64,000 nt of DNA from Warburgia ugandensis (lineage: Eukaryota; Streptophyta; Magnoliopsida; Canellales; Canellaceae). Both the position numbers and the translations under genes were made by a program. Within the stretch, counting starts at the first letter, position 1. Each line of letters starts with the position of its first letter. The DNA lies in assembly GCA_035236585.1 (NCBI GenBank), contig CP141136.1, forward strand, positions 29,604,449 through 29,668,448. Reading direction: 5' to 3'. Of this stretch, positions 39,501 to 51,297 are shown in pieces. The notes beneath the pieces were generated by a model, which was not told where the DNA came from, did not search any database, and saw only the letters and a program-made list of their open reading frames with translations.

Positions 39501-39937
39501 ACAAGTTCTTACGTTGGATGTGATGGATGTGTATGGACGAACCTGGGTAATGCCATTGTATCTTAATTTCTTATCCATTGTTGAAGTATACATTTTTATT
39601 GAAAATAGCATTTGATTTGCATAGATGGTCGTGGAGATTGAGTCTCCCAAGTGTCATGTCATGTATTTATTTATCAGATAGTTTTTGTATTGCACGTCTT
39701 ATGTGCAATTGTCTAAAATATAGAGGAGACTCTGACGAATTTTTAATAGAAATGGGATTTCATTTCACCATTAAATTCGTGATTTTGTGGTTGAATGTCT
39801 CCCGGGATTTTGAAATAATTGCTTTTCTTCAATTGTTTTTTTTTATCACTTTAAAAATAAAAAATTTTAAAACAGGGATCTTGACACATTTTATAAATTG
39901 TTATTTTATTGTTGGGAAAACCCGGGGTCTCACAGTT

Positions 39938-39950
39938 TAATATCAGAGCC
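39938..39950 (+). other. Primer-binding site, initiator tRNA-Met type (degenerate)
   Basis: TAATATCAGAGCC matches 11 of 13 bases of TGGTATCAGAGCC, the common plant initiator-tRNA-Met primer site, three bases after the LTR end. This agrees with a Tekay/Del-type Ty3/gypsy element on the + strand. Confidence 0.75.
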
Positions 39951-42900
39951 TAAGTATACTCCTTCATAGCCATTCCAATGAATTCAACGGTCGCAGACAG
40001 TCCATGAAGTGAGGTGATTTCCTTAAATATGAGTTACAGAGATAACTCATATGGAGGATGTTGATGATTGTGAAAGAGATGGTGCCATGAAGGTTGGTGA
40101 TTTTCTTATGAGAATATGAGACCTTAAATCCTTATATGAGTACAAGGAGGCACACTTTTATAGGAAGTGCATGATTCATAGAATAATGAATTAGAAGAAA
40201 GATTGTAAATTTGTTTTCTCTCAATGAAAACCTTACTATGTAATAGAAGATATGTTTATATGAATTGCTTTTGAGAGTTCAAGTGCTAATTTGAATGGCG
40301 CAAGTAAAATTTTGGAAAAAGCTTAACAATCATTGTAATAACAATAGCATGATAAGAATGATGAAGGAACATAAATGATCACAATTATTGAGAACTCAAG
40401 GAAGTTGAGAGGAGTATGGTATAAATTTAGACTTAAAGTGGATTTATTTGACAAATAAATCCCAGTATTGTGAAAATTATTGAAAATTTGATGAAGTAAG
40501 ATTCTACTATTTCTATGGGTAAAATGTCTGGTTAGTAGACAAAAAATGGTGAGTTTAGTGTATATAGAAATATTGATAGCCAGTCATCAATTGGAAGTGA
40601 ATGCTTACAAATTATTTTGAGAATTTTATATGTGATTTGGAGACATATAACATTTAGAGGATATAACAACAAATTACAATGATAGTTAGCTGTAATGATG
40701 TTAATCAAGTAGAGGGAGCTGATTGAAGTAGCTATAGAGAAAAGATATTGTTGTGAGAACAAGGTGAGACGAAGAATTTTGAGCTCTTACACTTACAAAA
40801 ATATTAATATTAGACATTAGTGGGCAGTGAATACTTACAAATTTCTCTTGGGGTTTTAATTATGATTTGAAGTGCATATTACCTAGAGGGCATGATAACT
40901 AATTTATGAAAAGAATTCTTAAATAGAAATGATTCTATAATGAATCAACTAGGAAGAAAAACATATGAAGTGAATGAGGCAAGATGAAATTAATTATGAT
41001 TAATTTACATCCAACACTGATAGAGATGATGATGTGGTTTCTCATGACTAAGGAAGTATTTTAAAGGATAAATTTCATTGGGTATGAAATTGATCGAGTT
41101 GTAAATGATTTGGCTTGATATGACCATGAAATAATTCATTAGTTCAAGAAAGTGAAATGGTGGAGGTGAAGACACTAAAATTATAATTACGAGGATTCTA
41201 AGGATGGTTATTTGAGAAGATATGTTCCTCTATTGCTGAGACTTTTATCTAGAAAGCCCTTGGGAAGGCCTGCCTGTAATAATTAGTATTTTGGGATACT
41301 AAGAGAATTTGCCACTTTAAAGTCAAGAAATTGGACGGTTTAACAGTATTGAACCGGTATACACAGTTGATGAGACTTGCCCTAACTCCTTCACCATGAA
41401 GAAGGAGACTGTGGATAGATTGTGATATGTTAACACCTACATTGAGGGATTAGATGATTTTGTCATATTCTACACTAGTAGTGAGGTTGGGAACGGAACC
41501 TCTATGTAAAGAGGGATCCTCTTAAGACTAAGGTTGACCGCAAAAAATCGGACATGGGTAATTCAAGTCAGCCTAGTAAGGGCAAGAGACCTTTCATTGA
41601 CATAGCTGCAGAGGCCATTTAGCCAACGGCATTTGATTAGGTGGTGTTGGGATACAAATGAGAGAAGGTGTACTAATTGTAAGGACAAACACTTGGACAA
41701 TTGTGTCCTAGAGTTAGTAAATCACCGCAGCAATGGTAATAGTATTAGTAGCTACCATCATAGTGGCAATCCTTTAAATGTTTTGACTGTGGAGAGTCAG
41801 CACATTCCTTTAGAGATTGTCCCATTTAACAATGAGTTAGACAAATTGACAGTGGAAAATATTTTCTAATTGCTGGTAACTATGTTAGAATCCTCCTTGA
41901 TCTAAGATTTAGTTATTTTTGTGCTTTATGTATTGACACCTTGATTAATACAGTTGTATATATAATAGTCTCTGAGTTGGATGTTATGACACTGATGATG
42001 AGGGAGAGGATGGATATTGAGCTAATCTTACTTGACATTACTGATCATGATACCATCCTTGGGGTGGATTCTATTTATTGGGAGACAGTTGATTGCTATG
42101 AGAAAAAGATCACTTTTAGTATACTTGGACAATCAGTGACCTTGTTTCTGTGTAGGAAGAGCATCACTGAGGTTTATGTTATTTTTTCCTTGAAGGCAGT
42201 GCAGTACCTTCTTGAGATGTCATGTCCTCCTTGTTAGTGTGACAATGGATGACAGAGAGTGGCCACAGATTGGGAACACATATGGTGTGCGAGAATTCAT
42301 AATCTTTCTTGAGGTTTCATGATTTTACACTGCGAGAGATTGATTTTATATTAATTTGGCATCAGATGTAGTGTCATTTTCTAAGGTGCCATATAGGTTA
42401 GCCCTAGTTGAGTTGGAAGAGTTCAAGCTATGGTAGTTAGTTGATGAGGGTTTATCAGATGTGGTGGGTCTTCATTGGGTGCATTAATCCTCTTTATGAG
42501 AAAAGAGATAGATCCTTATTATTATGCACAAATTATTGATTATTTGATAGCATTACAGTGGAGAATTGATATTCTCTATTAGGTATTGATGATCTATGGG
42601 ATCAACTTTTGATGTGCATGGTATTGGTGGATATTGATTTAGGGATTGTGACCAACATGTCTTTAAGATAATTTTTATAATTTGTTATGATTATTACAAG
42701 TTCTGAGTGATACCAATTGATGAAAGTAGTACACTAAAAGTATGTATAGATATGATGGGTTGAATTTCTTAAGGTTATTTGGATGAGTCATGATTATGTT
42801 AATGAATGTTATTTTTGTATACTCCATGAAGGGAAGGAGCACAAGAAATCCTTGTGCATTATTCCAAGTATCAGAAGGACATATCTTTTGCTATAAATGT

Positions 42901-43355
42901 ATGTGAGTATTAATTATGGTCAAATAGGGTGAATTTTCTTGAGTGCAATACCTCTATTGATAGAGAGGCAGTTTATTGAGATTGTAATGGGCTTGGATTA
43001 GCTTAATTTGGTGACTAAGGTTGATAGTTTCTTTAGTCTGGTGAACTGTTATCATTAGGTTATTGAGTTCTCTAGGATATCAATGATATGGATACTATTT
43101 TATATTACGTATATGAGCTTGATTTCTCATGAAGGTGAGAAGTGTGATAGTAACATATGTTGAGTATGAAAACATTTCTTATGTGTAATCATATTTTGAA
43201 TTATTGCTTATACTTGTGAGTAGCCATTGAGGGCGGCCTAAGAATGCGACTAATGAGGGCAAGTGCAAGATGCATCGGCAGGCTTCTAAGTGGCATGCTT
43301 CTAGGTGACAGGCTATTAGGTACTCATAGTATGATTGTGCTGTGGACTAGATGTT
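39951..43355 (+). pseudogene. Decayed gag-protease region of the Tekay-type element
   Basis: A CCHC zinc knuckle reading CFDCGESAHSFRDC lies at about 41779-41820. A stretch ending in DITDHDTILGVDSIYWETVDC (about 42024-42093) matches the end of the retropepsin domain in Tekay/Del relatives. The flanking parts have lost recognisable domains, and reverse transcriptase is at most faintly suggested near 42960-43060. It is a fossil with many breaks. Confidence 0.65.
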
Positions 43356-46047
43356 GATTGGCATATGATTGCCTATTAGTGAGTTGGTATGCTCTAATTT
43401 TGATTGACATACAATTACCTGTTAGCGAGCTGGTATGCTCTGATTTTGATTAGCATATGATTGCCTATTAGTAAGCTGGTATGCTCTAATTTTGATTGGC
43501 ATATGATTTCCTATTAGTGTAATGACTCTAATTTTGTAATATTGAAATTCCAAGTTTAGCAATGAAAAGATCAGTTTTTGAAGATAAGGGCATTTTAGTC
43601 ATTTCACTATTCACCTTGACTGAATCCAGTAATTTGGTCCTAAAAATGGTTCCATTAGATGTGTCTTGGAAAAAGGAATCCAACAAGACCAAAATCACCC
43701 AAAATGGAGTTAAAATGAGCAAGTTATGGCCCTTTGAAGTTCAGGGGCAAAACTGTAAAGTTTACAAAAAGGTTTAACCTGCAAGACACAAGGGCCCGTT
43801 TTGATACGGGCACCTCTTCATCTTCAACCTCTAGAGGGGAAAAATAAGGAGAAAAACCCAGCAATGAGCCAGGTATATCCGAGATCGCTCAAAACCCATC
43901 TCCACCATAGTTCCAAGGTCAATTCCCCTAAGTTTTTGCGTGAAAAACCATGCAAAACGGAGCCTAGGAGAGCCACCAAGGACCTAGGGACATTCCCTAG
44001 GCTGCATTGGTTCAATAGGGGTCGAACCAGGGTGTCCTAAGGGTGCCCCGGTCCCCCAGACGACGGAACGTTCTAGTCGGAACGTCCCACGTCGTCTCTG
44101 TTTGAAAAACCAAACGGGCGCGTCCAGGGACACACCCGCAAAAGGGACAGTCAGGTAGAAAACTCGGCGCGTCTGCAGATGCGCCCGCTGCAGACGTGCA
44201 GCACGCTAACAGTGCGTCATTTTTTTGGTTCCTTAAGGAAGCCGGGGTGCACGTCGCAGACGCGCAGCGCCCTAGCATTCCGTCTTTTTATTTTTAAGAC
44301 TCCTATGTACATACGACACTAAAACGCTTATAACTTGAGATCTAGAGCTCCGATTGAGGCACTGCAAAAGGCGTTGTGTCTGTGTCGATGGCACAGACAT
44401 ATCCAAACTATAAAATCCCTAATCAAAGACCAATCAAAGGTGGGCATGACCCTTAGAATAGGATGGTGGTACGTGGCCACTAGAACTTTGGAAAACTGAG
44501 GATACCAAGGCCCAATTAGGACCTTAGGACACCCATAGGCATAGGGATGGACCCCTAATGCCTAAGTAATAAGACCAATTACTCTACAACCCATAAAAGA
44601 TAGGCCAAACTAACCTTGATTCCCCAAACCATGATCAGGAGCATCCGAGGACAACAGGGTTAGCGTGACCTATCCAGGTAGGTGCTCTATCACTATTAGA
44701 TTCTTTTAAAAGAACTATTATTGTTTTGAGAACATATGTTTTAAATATATGACTTGTTTAGCATGACTTAATTCAGCATGCATGATAAATGCTTTGTACA
44801 TAAACATGTTTTGTAAAATGATTGCATATACATTATGCACATATATGTTTTGCAAACAAGTGCATACATTGCATAATTTAAGTACTTGCAAAGATTGCAT
44901 GTCCTTGAGGGTTGCTAAAAGATGCTAGAGTGCCGAGGGCCAGGCAATTGTGAGGGACCCAAAGAGGACAGGTTTTGAAAAGAGGTTTTGGCTTATTTGA
45001 TCTTATGTGATTTGGGCTACTAAGCCCGTGGGTGCTATGCCGAGGGGTCTGGGTTGGCCACCCGGCCTCTACCACTATTAGGTGGATGGGTACCATGCCC
45101 AAAAAGAGGTAAGTCCCTACGCCGACTGCATATGGTACAGGGGGCTACCACTGGTGTCACGGCACTGGGTCAACGTGTCATAGGCCCCGTGGAGGCTATG
45201 ACCGAGTGTCCTCAGGTACCCGGGGACCACACGGCGAGGAGGTCGTGGGCATAGTGGACCCTATGGTTTGATAATTTATGTGCATTGCATATAGCATGAT
45301 ATGAGGTTGGTCGACCATACCATACTAGAGATCTATGAGTTGGACTCCATGAAGCATCTATTGCATATCATGATGTTATCATATATATGTATATGATACT
45401 TTCAATTTTGGATTATGTGATCCTTTAAGTCATTAGTATTTCAGTTTGATAAAGGATTCTTATATTGATATTGAGCTTGAGTATTTAAACATGCACATGT
45501 TTTGAATGAGCATATGATTTTAAAACATCTCATGATTATAAAACTAGTAGTGATAGGCTCCTACTGAGTATAGTATATACTCACCCAATCATCAACATTT
45601 TTCAGACACCAAGTAAATACTTAAGGGCAAGGAACGCTAGGAACCACCCAGACTAAGTACAAGTAAGTAAAACCCCTACCTTATCTTTCAATGTTACTTG
45701 ATTGTAGTTACTCTCTAATAGTGAAATTTGTGACTAACACTTTCTTGGGAATAATATTGATTTAAACTTTGCCATGGCTAAATAATTTGAGAATGTGTTT
45801 TGACACTTGGGGTTTTTATGAAAGATTGTTTTCCAAAAGAAAAAGATTTTCATGCATCTCATACTTATAAAACAAGAGATCTCGCCTTTTTATCAAAATT
45901 GCATCATATAAAAACCCGGGTCGTGACAATTAGTGAGCTGGTGTGCTTTGATTTTGATTATCATGCAATTGCCTGTTAGTTAGTTGATATGCTCTAGTAT
46001 TGGTTGGCATACTTTTGCCTATTGGTGAGCTAATTTGCACTGATATA
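43356..46047 (+). repeat. Tandem array, 46-bp unit, about six copies, interrupted by a solo LTR
   Basis: Units start at 43356, 43402, 43448 and 43494, then continue after the inserted LTR at about 45934 (remainder of unit four), 45956 and 46002. Each reads approximately GATTGGCATATGATTGCCTA then TTAGTGAGCTGGTATGCTCT then AATTTT. The array lies between the coding part and the 3' LTR of the Tekay-type element, where several plant Ty3/gypsy lineages carry tandem repeats. Confidence 0.85.
43518..45928 (+). mobile_element. Solo LTR of a related Ty3/gypsy family
   Basis: The 2,411-bp sequence begins TGTAATGACTCTAATTTTG, ends AACCCGGGTCGTGACA, and is flanked by perfect ATTAG duplications (43513-43517 and 45929-45933). 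The termini resemble those of the surrounding element's LTR, so it is likely the same broad Tekay/Del lineage on the + strand. There is no internal coding part, as expected after LTR-LTR recombination. A CpG-rich stretch lies at about 43930-44300. Confidence 0.9.
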
Positions 46048-46405
46048 GGCTTAGTACAGAATTGCTTATGCATAAGCTGAGATGCTCTAATTTGTATTGA
46101 TATGGTGATTTACTTATACTAGCTCTTGGATGAGAGTATGATTTATCCTAATTACATAATGTGGGGTTGTGACGAGCTTTAATCATAGTATGAGTTAATT
46201 GATTTAGAATGGTTTGAAAATACATGGGGTTTATATATATGAGTTACTATTTGAGGGGATGATATGGCAAGGAATTGCTTTTAGCATTGAGTATGAAAAT
46301 TTTTAGTATGATCTGTAGATCTGGTGATATGGGGGTGTTTTTAGAATTGTTGAAGAATGACATGAAAAGAATTTTGGGGACGAAATTCCTATAAAGAGGG
46401 AAGAA

Positions 46406-49400
46406 TGTAAAAACCCTCAAATTTGGGTCATTTTCGATATATTAAATCATAAATTTGATGGAGTGATAAATGAGAATTAAATTTCATGGAAATAACCTCC
46501 TTATAAACACAAAATTTGGACTTGGGATTATCAAATTTGGAATGTGTGTGTCGATACAAATTCAATGACACTAATTTTGCTCAAAATGAGATCAAAAGTA
46601 AAAATTTCAAATGTTTTGCAAATTGCAAGGGGCTGAAATTGATAATGAACGCGCCCCCCCCCCCCCCCTTATAAACACAAAATTTGGAATGTGTGTGTCG
46701 ATACAAATTCAATGACACTAATTTTGCTCAAAATGAAGATCGGAAGTAAAAATTTCAAATGTTTTGCAAATTGCAAGGGGCTGAATTTGATAATGAACCC
46801 CGTCCCCCCCCCCCTCGGTGTTTATCTATTGTGACACATGTGCTGAGAATAGAATAAGACAATGGAAAACGTAAGGGGAGAAAACCCTAGCTATCGGTGA
46901 TAACCCCCTCCTATCGATCTTCCTTACTGGCACGCGAAAAACTGGATAGATTCAGTCCTTGGCAACATGTAACCCCAATTTCTCTTTTTTCGGCATTGAT
47001 AGAACCCAAAATAGGTTTTTCACTAGCTAGTACCCATTCCCCTCCCCGAATTCCCTCTCTCTGATCTCAGATCTTCCATTTCTTTAGCCATGATCTCTGA
47101 TGGATCATGGGGTGCCTATGAGGAGGGTACCTGAAAACCTCCACCGCCTTTATCTCTTCTCCGTCACTGGCTCAGCCAACCCAAGGGTGGGCTAGCGAGC
47201 TAGGACCCATTTTCCTCTTTGCACTTTCCCCTCTTACATCACCAGTAACCAACATTGGCATGCCCAATTGCAAGTCACAAGCTCCCCTTTCCCGTATTCT
47301 CTCTATGCTGGCAAGTCAAGTTTGGTTGACCCACCAAGTCAACTCACTCTAAACTAGTTTTAGGGAGTTGAGTTGACTCAAGTGACCCTAACCCTTGAAC
47401 TTCGATGCTTGATTTTGACCAATCCAGGAAGGATCTCATAGATTTGAGAGTACCCTTGCAATCCTAGCAATGCAAGGAACAAAATTCATCTTCCCATTTA
47501 TCAATCATGGAAGATCTAACTGTCAATTTGACCAGACCATTGATCTAACTTTAGATCATCTGATTTGAGATGATCTAACGTTATTTTCAGAACTAAGTGG
47601 TCCATTATGATCTTCAAGAAGTATAGGTTGGGATTCATGTGAGATATTTTGGATCTAGGATGTCTGCAAAGATGATTTAGCCGATCTTGATCAATGGTGG
47701 AGATCAATTGAAGATCTAAGTATGGAATTGGCTTCAATTTGATTATCTGAACCATTTAGAATTTTTAATTGGATTAATTGATTAGAATTATTAAATAGTT
47801 ATATGATATGGGCCAATTAGGTGAGGATCTTTGATGAGATTAGTATGGATATCTGATGATCAGGCACATTGAGACGATTGGTGGATGATCCGACCAAGCA
47901 GACAACTGAATGTTATTTAGGTTGGCTTGTTCAAGGTAAGATTACTATCTTAATCATTGGATGGATTGATTTGATTGCAATTAGATACGACTGAGCATGA
48001 TATTCATATAATAGTGCTTGGTTAGTTGATTTAAATGGTAAATTACTTAAGATTGATGTGATTTGAGCTTAATAGCTCTAAAATATGCATTGATATAATT
48101 AAGAAGGACCATATGGTAATGAGTGAGCCTGAATCACTATGATTTGAATTATTAGCTAATTAGGGTGGGCCCGCCCTGAGATTCCAAGGCTGGGAATCAT
48201 TGGAATGTATTGAATGTGATGTAATGAAATACAAAAATATAATGTTGTGTAATTAAGAATCTAAGTTAGATAAATTAGCTTCTGAGTATGACTGAATGTG
48301 ATATGTATCCAGGTGATGGAATTGTGGTGGACCGCGCTAGAATTGGGTTTGACTGAACTAAGAGGTGTAGACAAGTAGTACATCATCTAAGGTAGGTGAT
48401 TAAGTTTGGGATTTTTCCATGATTTCATAGATCATGATGTGTTATTTGGGAACTTTGAGGCATGTGTTTTATGCCCTATCATGTTTTTATAAAAATGCAT
48501 TCATTATACTTATTTGATATCATGACATCTTAATCTATACGATTTCTCATGTTTTGATACATGACTGATGATATGTATCATGCTTTTAACTCAAGATTAT
48601 TGAGATTTATTGCATATGGAAGTTTCCACGGTTAGTATCATGTTTTGTTGTTTTATGACGAATGTTGTTGCTCGATGGGTACTATGCTAAGAGGGTTGTA
48701 GGGTTGACCACCCCCTTTTGAATTTATGGTATTATGATTAGACACAAGCCCAAAAAGGGGGCAACGTACATATGTGGTGGTATCATGGGTAATCCCCACT
48801 ATGGGTCCGTCCCCCCATGGGAGAGTGAGGAAGTCTTCTATTTCGAGGTCGACAGGGAGCAGTAGTGGTTGACCCTGGAGTGGTTGCCACTGCAGCATAG
48901 TAGCCCATATTCTTATTCTGTATGCTCATGTGGTATGGATATGTGGGGTGAAGCCTATGTGGGGGCCAAATGTGGGCAGGCCTAAGGGCTGAGTGAGCTG
49001 CCTGGTGTGTGAGCTATAGGTGAGGAACCCTGAGATCATATGTGGATTTGATATATTGGGTAAAGCCTATGTGGCCAGCCAGATGTGGGCGGGGCCTATG
49101 GTTGAGCGAGCTACCTAGAGTGCGAGCTACAGGTGAGGAACCTTCGAATTGAAATGAGCACTCATTGCCAGTGATATGAGTGTAGTGAGACACTCTTGGG
49201 GCTTGATTATGCATAGTGCCCTTTTCATCATGACATGCATGTATTTTATGATGTGGACACGGATTCTTGTTTGCTTTTGACGAATGCATATCCATGTATT
49301 ACTTGTGCTTTGCATGCCATGGTGATTGGATTTGATATTGTTATATTTAGGTGAAAGGCATGCTTTGATTATTATTGTTTCATTTAGACTCATGAGTTTT

Positions 49401-50140
49401 CATGCTTTATTCATTATAGACACCTAATGATTTAATGTGCATTGTAAATGATTTGCTCTATGAGATTTGCCATGATGTTGATATCTTATGCAAACTATTT
49501 TATTGCATGTTTCATTTCTTGTAATCACCTACACAAGTAATAGCTTGCTAAGGCATTACTTTATTTATAATGCCTTAGATACAGAGAGTTGCAACAGGTT
49601 GACAAGCTGATAAAGTAGGCAAAAGTGATGACAATTCTCAATGAAGTATTGAGAATGTTACAGTGATGATAAGGTTTGTTCAAGACCTCAGTTTGGTTAT
49701 TGTTAGATGTAAGCACAAGTACTTATGTTGGATGTGTATGGACAAACCTGGGTAATGTCATTGTATCTTAATTTCTTATCCACTGTTGGAGTATACGTTT
49801 TTATTGAAAATAGTATTTGATTTGGATAGATGGTCGTGGAGATTTAGTTTGCCAAGTGTCGTGTCATGTATTTATCTATGAGGTGGTTTATGTATTGCAC
49901 GTGTTATGTGCAATGATCTAAAATACAGAGGAGACTCTGTAGGATTTTCGATAGAAATGGGTTTTTATTTCACCGTTAAATTTATGATTTTGCATTTGTA
50001 TGACTCTAGGGATTTTAAAATAATTTCTTTTATTTGACTATTTGTTTTTTGTCACTTTAAAAATCAAAGTTTTTAAAATAGGGATCCCAATACATTTTAT
50101 AAATTATTATTTTATTGTTGGGAAAACTTGGGGTGTCACA
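46406..50140 (+). repeat. 3' LTR of the Tekay-type element
   Basis: About 3.73 kb, from TGTAAAAACCCTC to GGGGTGTCACA, following a short purine tract (46391-46405) and followed by the duplication AAGTC. It matches 36230-39934 along its length. It contains an extra tandem copy of a segment of about 140 bp (about 46500-46640 and 46668-46800) next to two poly-C runs. Confidence 0.88.
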
Positions 50141-50145
50141 AAGTC

Positions 50146-50649
50146 TTTGATAAGTCTCAAACCAAAGGATTAATTCACCAACTCAAAAGTTATTAGAAAA
50201 TATTTAACTTGTATAAACTAAAATATTTCAATTTTGCTTAGAGCTACCTTGCAAATGACACCTTACAATTGTGCAAGGGAGCACAAAAACTCTATCCCAA
50301 GCTTCAACCAAAGCAACTCATCTTTTTGCCTTTTACTCGTTTTTACTCTATCATTAAGGCAGTACTTTAGCCTCATTGTAATGAATGCATTGGAAGCTAC
50401 AAGATATGAAAGTTAGATCACCATTTTATATCCTTTTGAATTTCCACAAAATGCAGTCTCCTAGAGAGATAAGAACCTTCAAATCTTAAGTTTTAATGAG
50501 AATGATGATTTGGGAAAAACAAGTTCTAAGTATCAAAGAGTACAACAACTTATCTCCAAATTTCAAGTCTCAAGGAGCAAAATAATCTACAATCACAAGT
50601 TTCGAATCTTAAAGAGCATAGAAATTTACCTTTAAATTTTACATCCCAA
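50146..50649. other. Gene-free stretch right of the nested element
   Basis: This is the sequence that originally continued from 23379. It has no recognisable gene, terminal repeat or RNA. Confidence 0.45.
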
Positions 50650-51075
50650 ATCCTTGTTGGTCTCAGGGGGTGAATTGGGCCCAAATCAAGTTTTGAAGAG
50701 AAAAAGGTGTGACACAAAGAGAGCAAGTTATAGAGATTTTATAATGGTTTGGACAGTCAACCATGGTACCTTCATCTATTATTTCAAAGTAACACTACTT
50801 TGAGTTCTTGTAATCCCTACAAGATTTTAAAACTCAATTTAACATTGTGCTAGACACAATCTAACAAACAATGCAGTTGTAGAAGCACTTCCATTTTTAC
50901 AAGCACTTGGAATACCCTTCCAAGAAACAAAGATAGAAACCTATCTCTTAATACACAAATGAAGTAAGGGTGAAAGAAATGGTCCATCAAAAGTTTACAT
51001 ACAACACCAAAGAATAGAGAAATAAACAAATTTGAAGACAAAGATTAAAGAATTGAAACTATGAGCTTGGAGAAG
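50650..51075 (-). repeat. Decayed Ty1/copia LTR fragment, minus orientation
   Basis: Reverse-complement similarity to 52430-52860 is clear. GGGTGAATTGGGCCCAAATC here pairs with GGACCCAATTCAACTCCC there, and TTTTACAAGCACTTGGAATA pairs with TTTCCAAGTGCTTATAAAA, in mirrored order. The wording (CCCAATTCACCCC near the end, CCAAGTGCTT, aggttccttgg) is that of LTR 3' halves in SIRE/Tork-like copia elements. Only this end is recognised. Confidence 0.55.
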
Positions 51076-51297
51076 AATTTTAGAGACATTTGCTTGAGTG
51101 CTTGTAAATTATTTTCAAAGGAATATTCAATTTTTAGTGTGCTTGCTAATAGATACATTAGAAATCAAATTCTAGCTATAGAGATAAAATAGATCTATTG
51201 GTGAAGAAAACCTTCTTATTGAGCTGATAATTAGTCATGAAAATAATAGTTTATGCCTCTAGCAATCGTCTGTCTTCCTTGGAAATTGAGTGGCTAT

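Larger units (their letters stand above)
23380..39934 (+). repeat. 5' LTR of the Tekay-type element, split by the nested Athila-like element
   Basis: Two pieces, 23380-23429 and 36230-39934, make about 3.75 kb and match the uninterrupted 3' LTR at 46406-50140. The split lies in an AT-dinucleotide run. Both LTR copies carry a minus-strand frame near 38470-38694 / 48653-48898, a result of shared ancestry rather than a gene. Confidence 0.87.
23380..50140 (+). mobile_element. Old Tekay/Del-type Ty3/gypsy element carrying two later insertions
   Basis: The element is bounded by LTRs starting TGTAA and ending in CACA/CACA-like termini (39934 and 50140), and by a perfect 5-bp target duplication AAGTC (23375-23379 and 50141-50145). 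Just inside the 5' LTR is a degenerate initiator-tRNA-Met primer site. Near 41600-42120 are a gag zinc knuckle and a protease-like stretch. The sequence just before the 3' LTR (GGGGACGAAATTCC...) is typical of Tekay/Del relatives. By eye the LTRs are about 85-88 percent identical, so the insertion is old, and the coding part is almost erased by many breaks. A younger Athila-like element (23430-36229) and a solo LTR (43518-45928) sit inside it. Confidence 0.88.

Noticed and set aside
46640-46820. Poly-C runs as a possible structured element in the Tekay-type 3' LTR
   Set aside because: Simple homopolymer runs at the place where the other LTR has an AC microsatellite. Slippage explains them.
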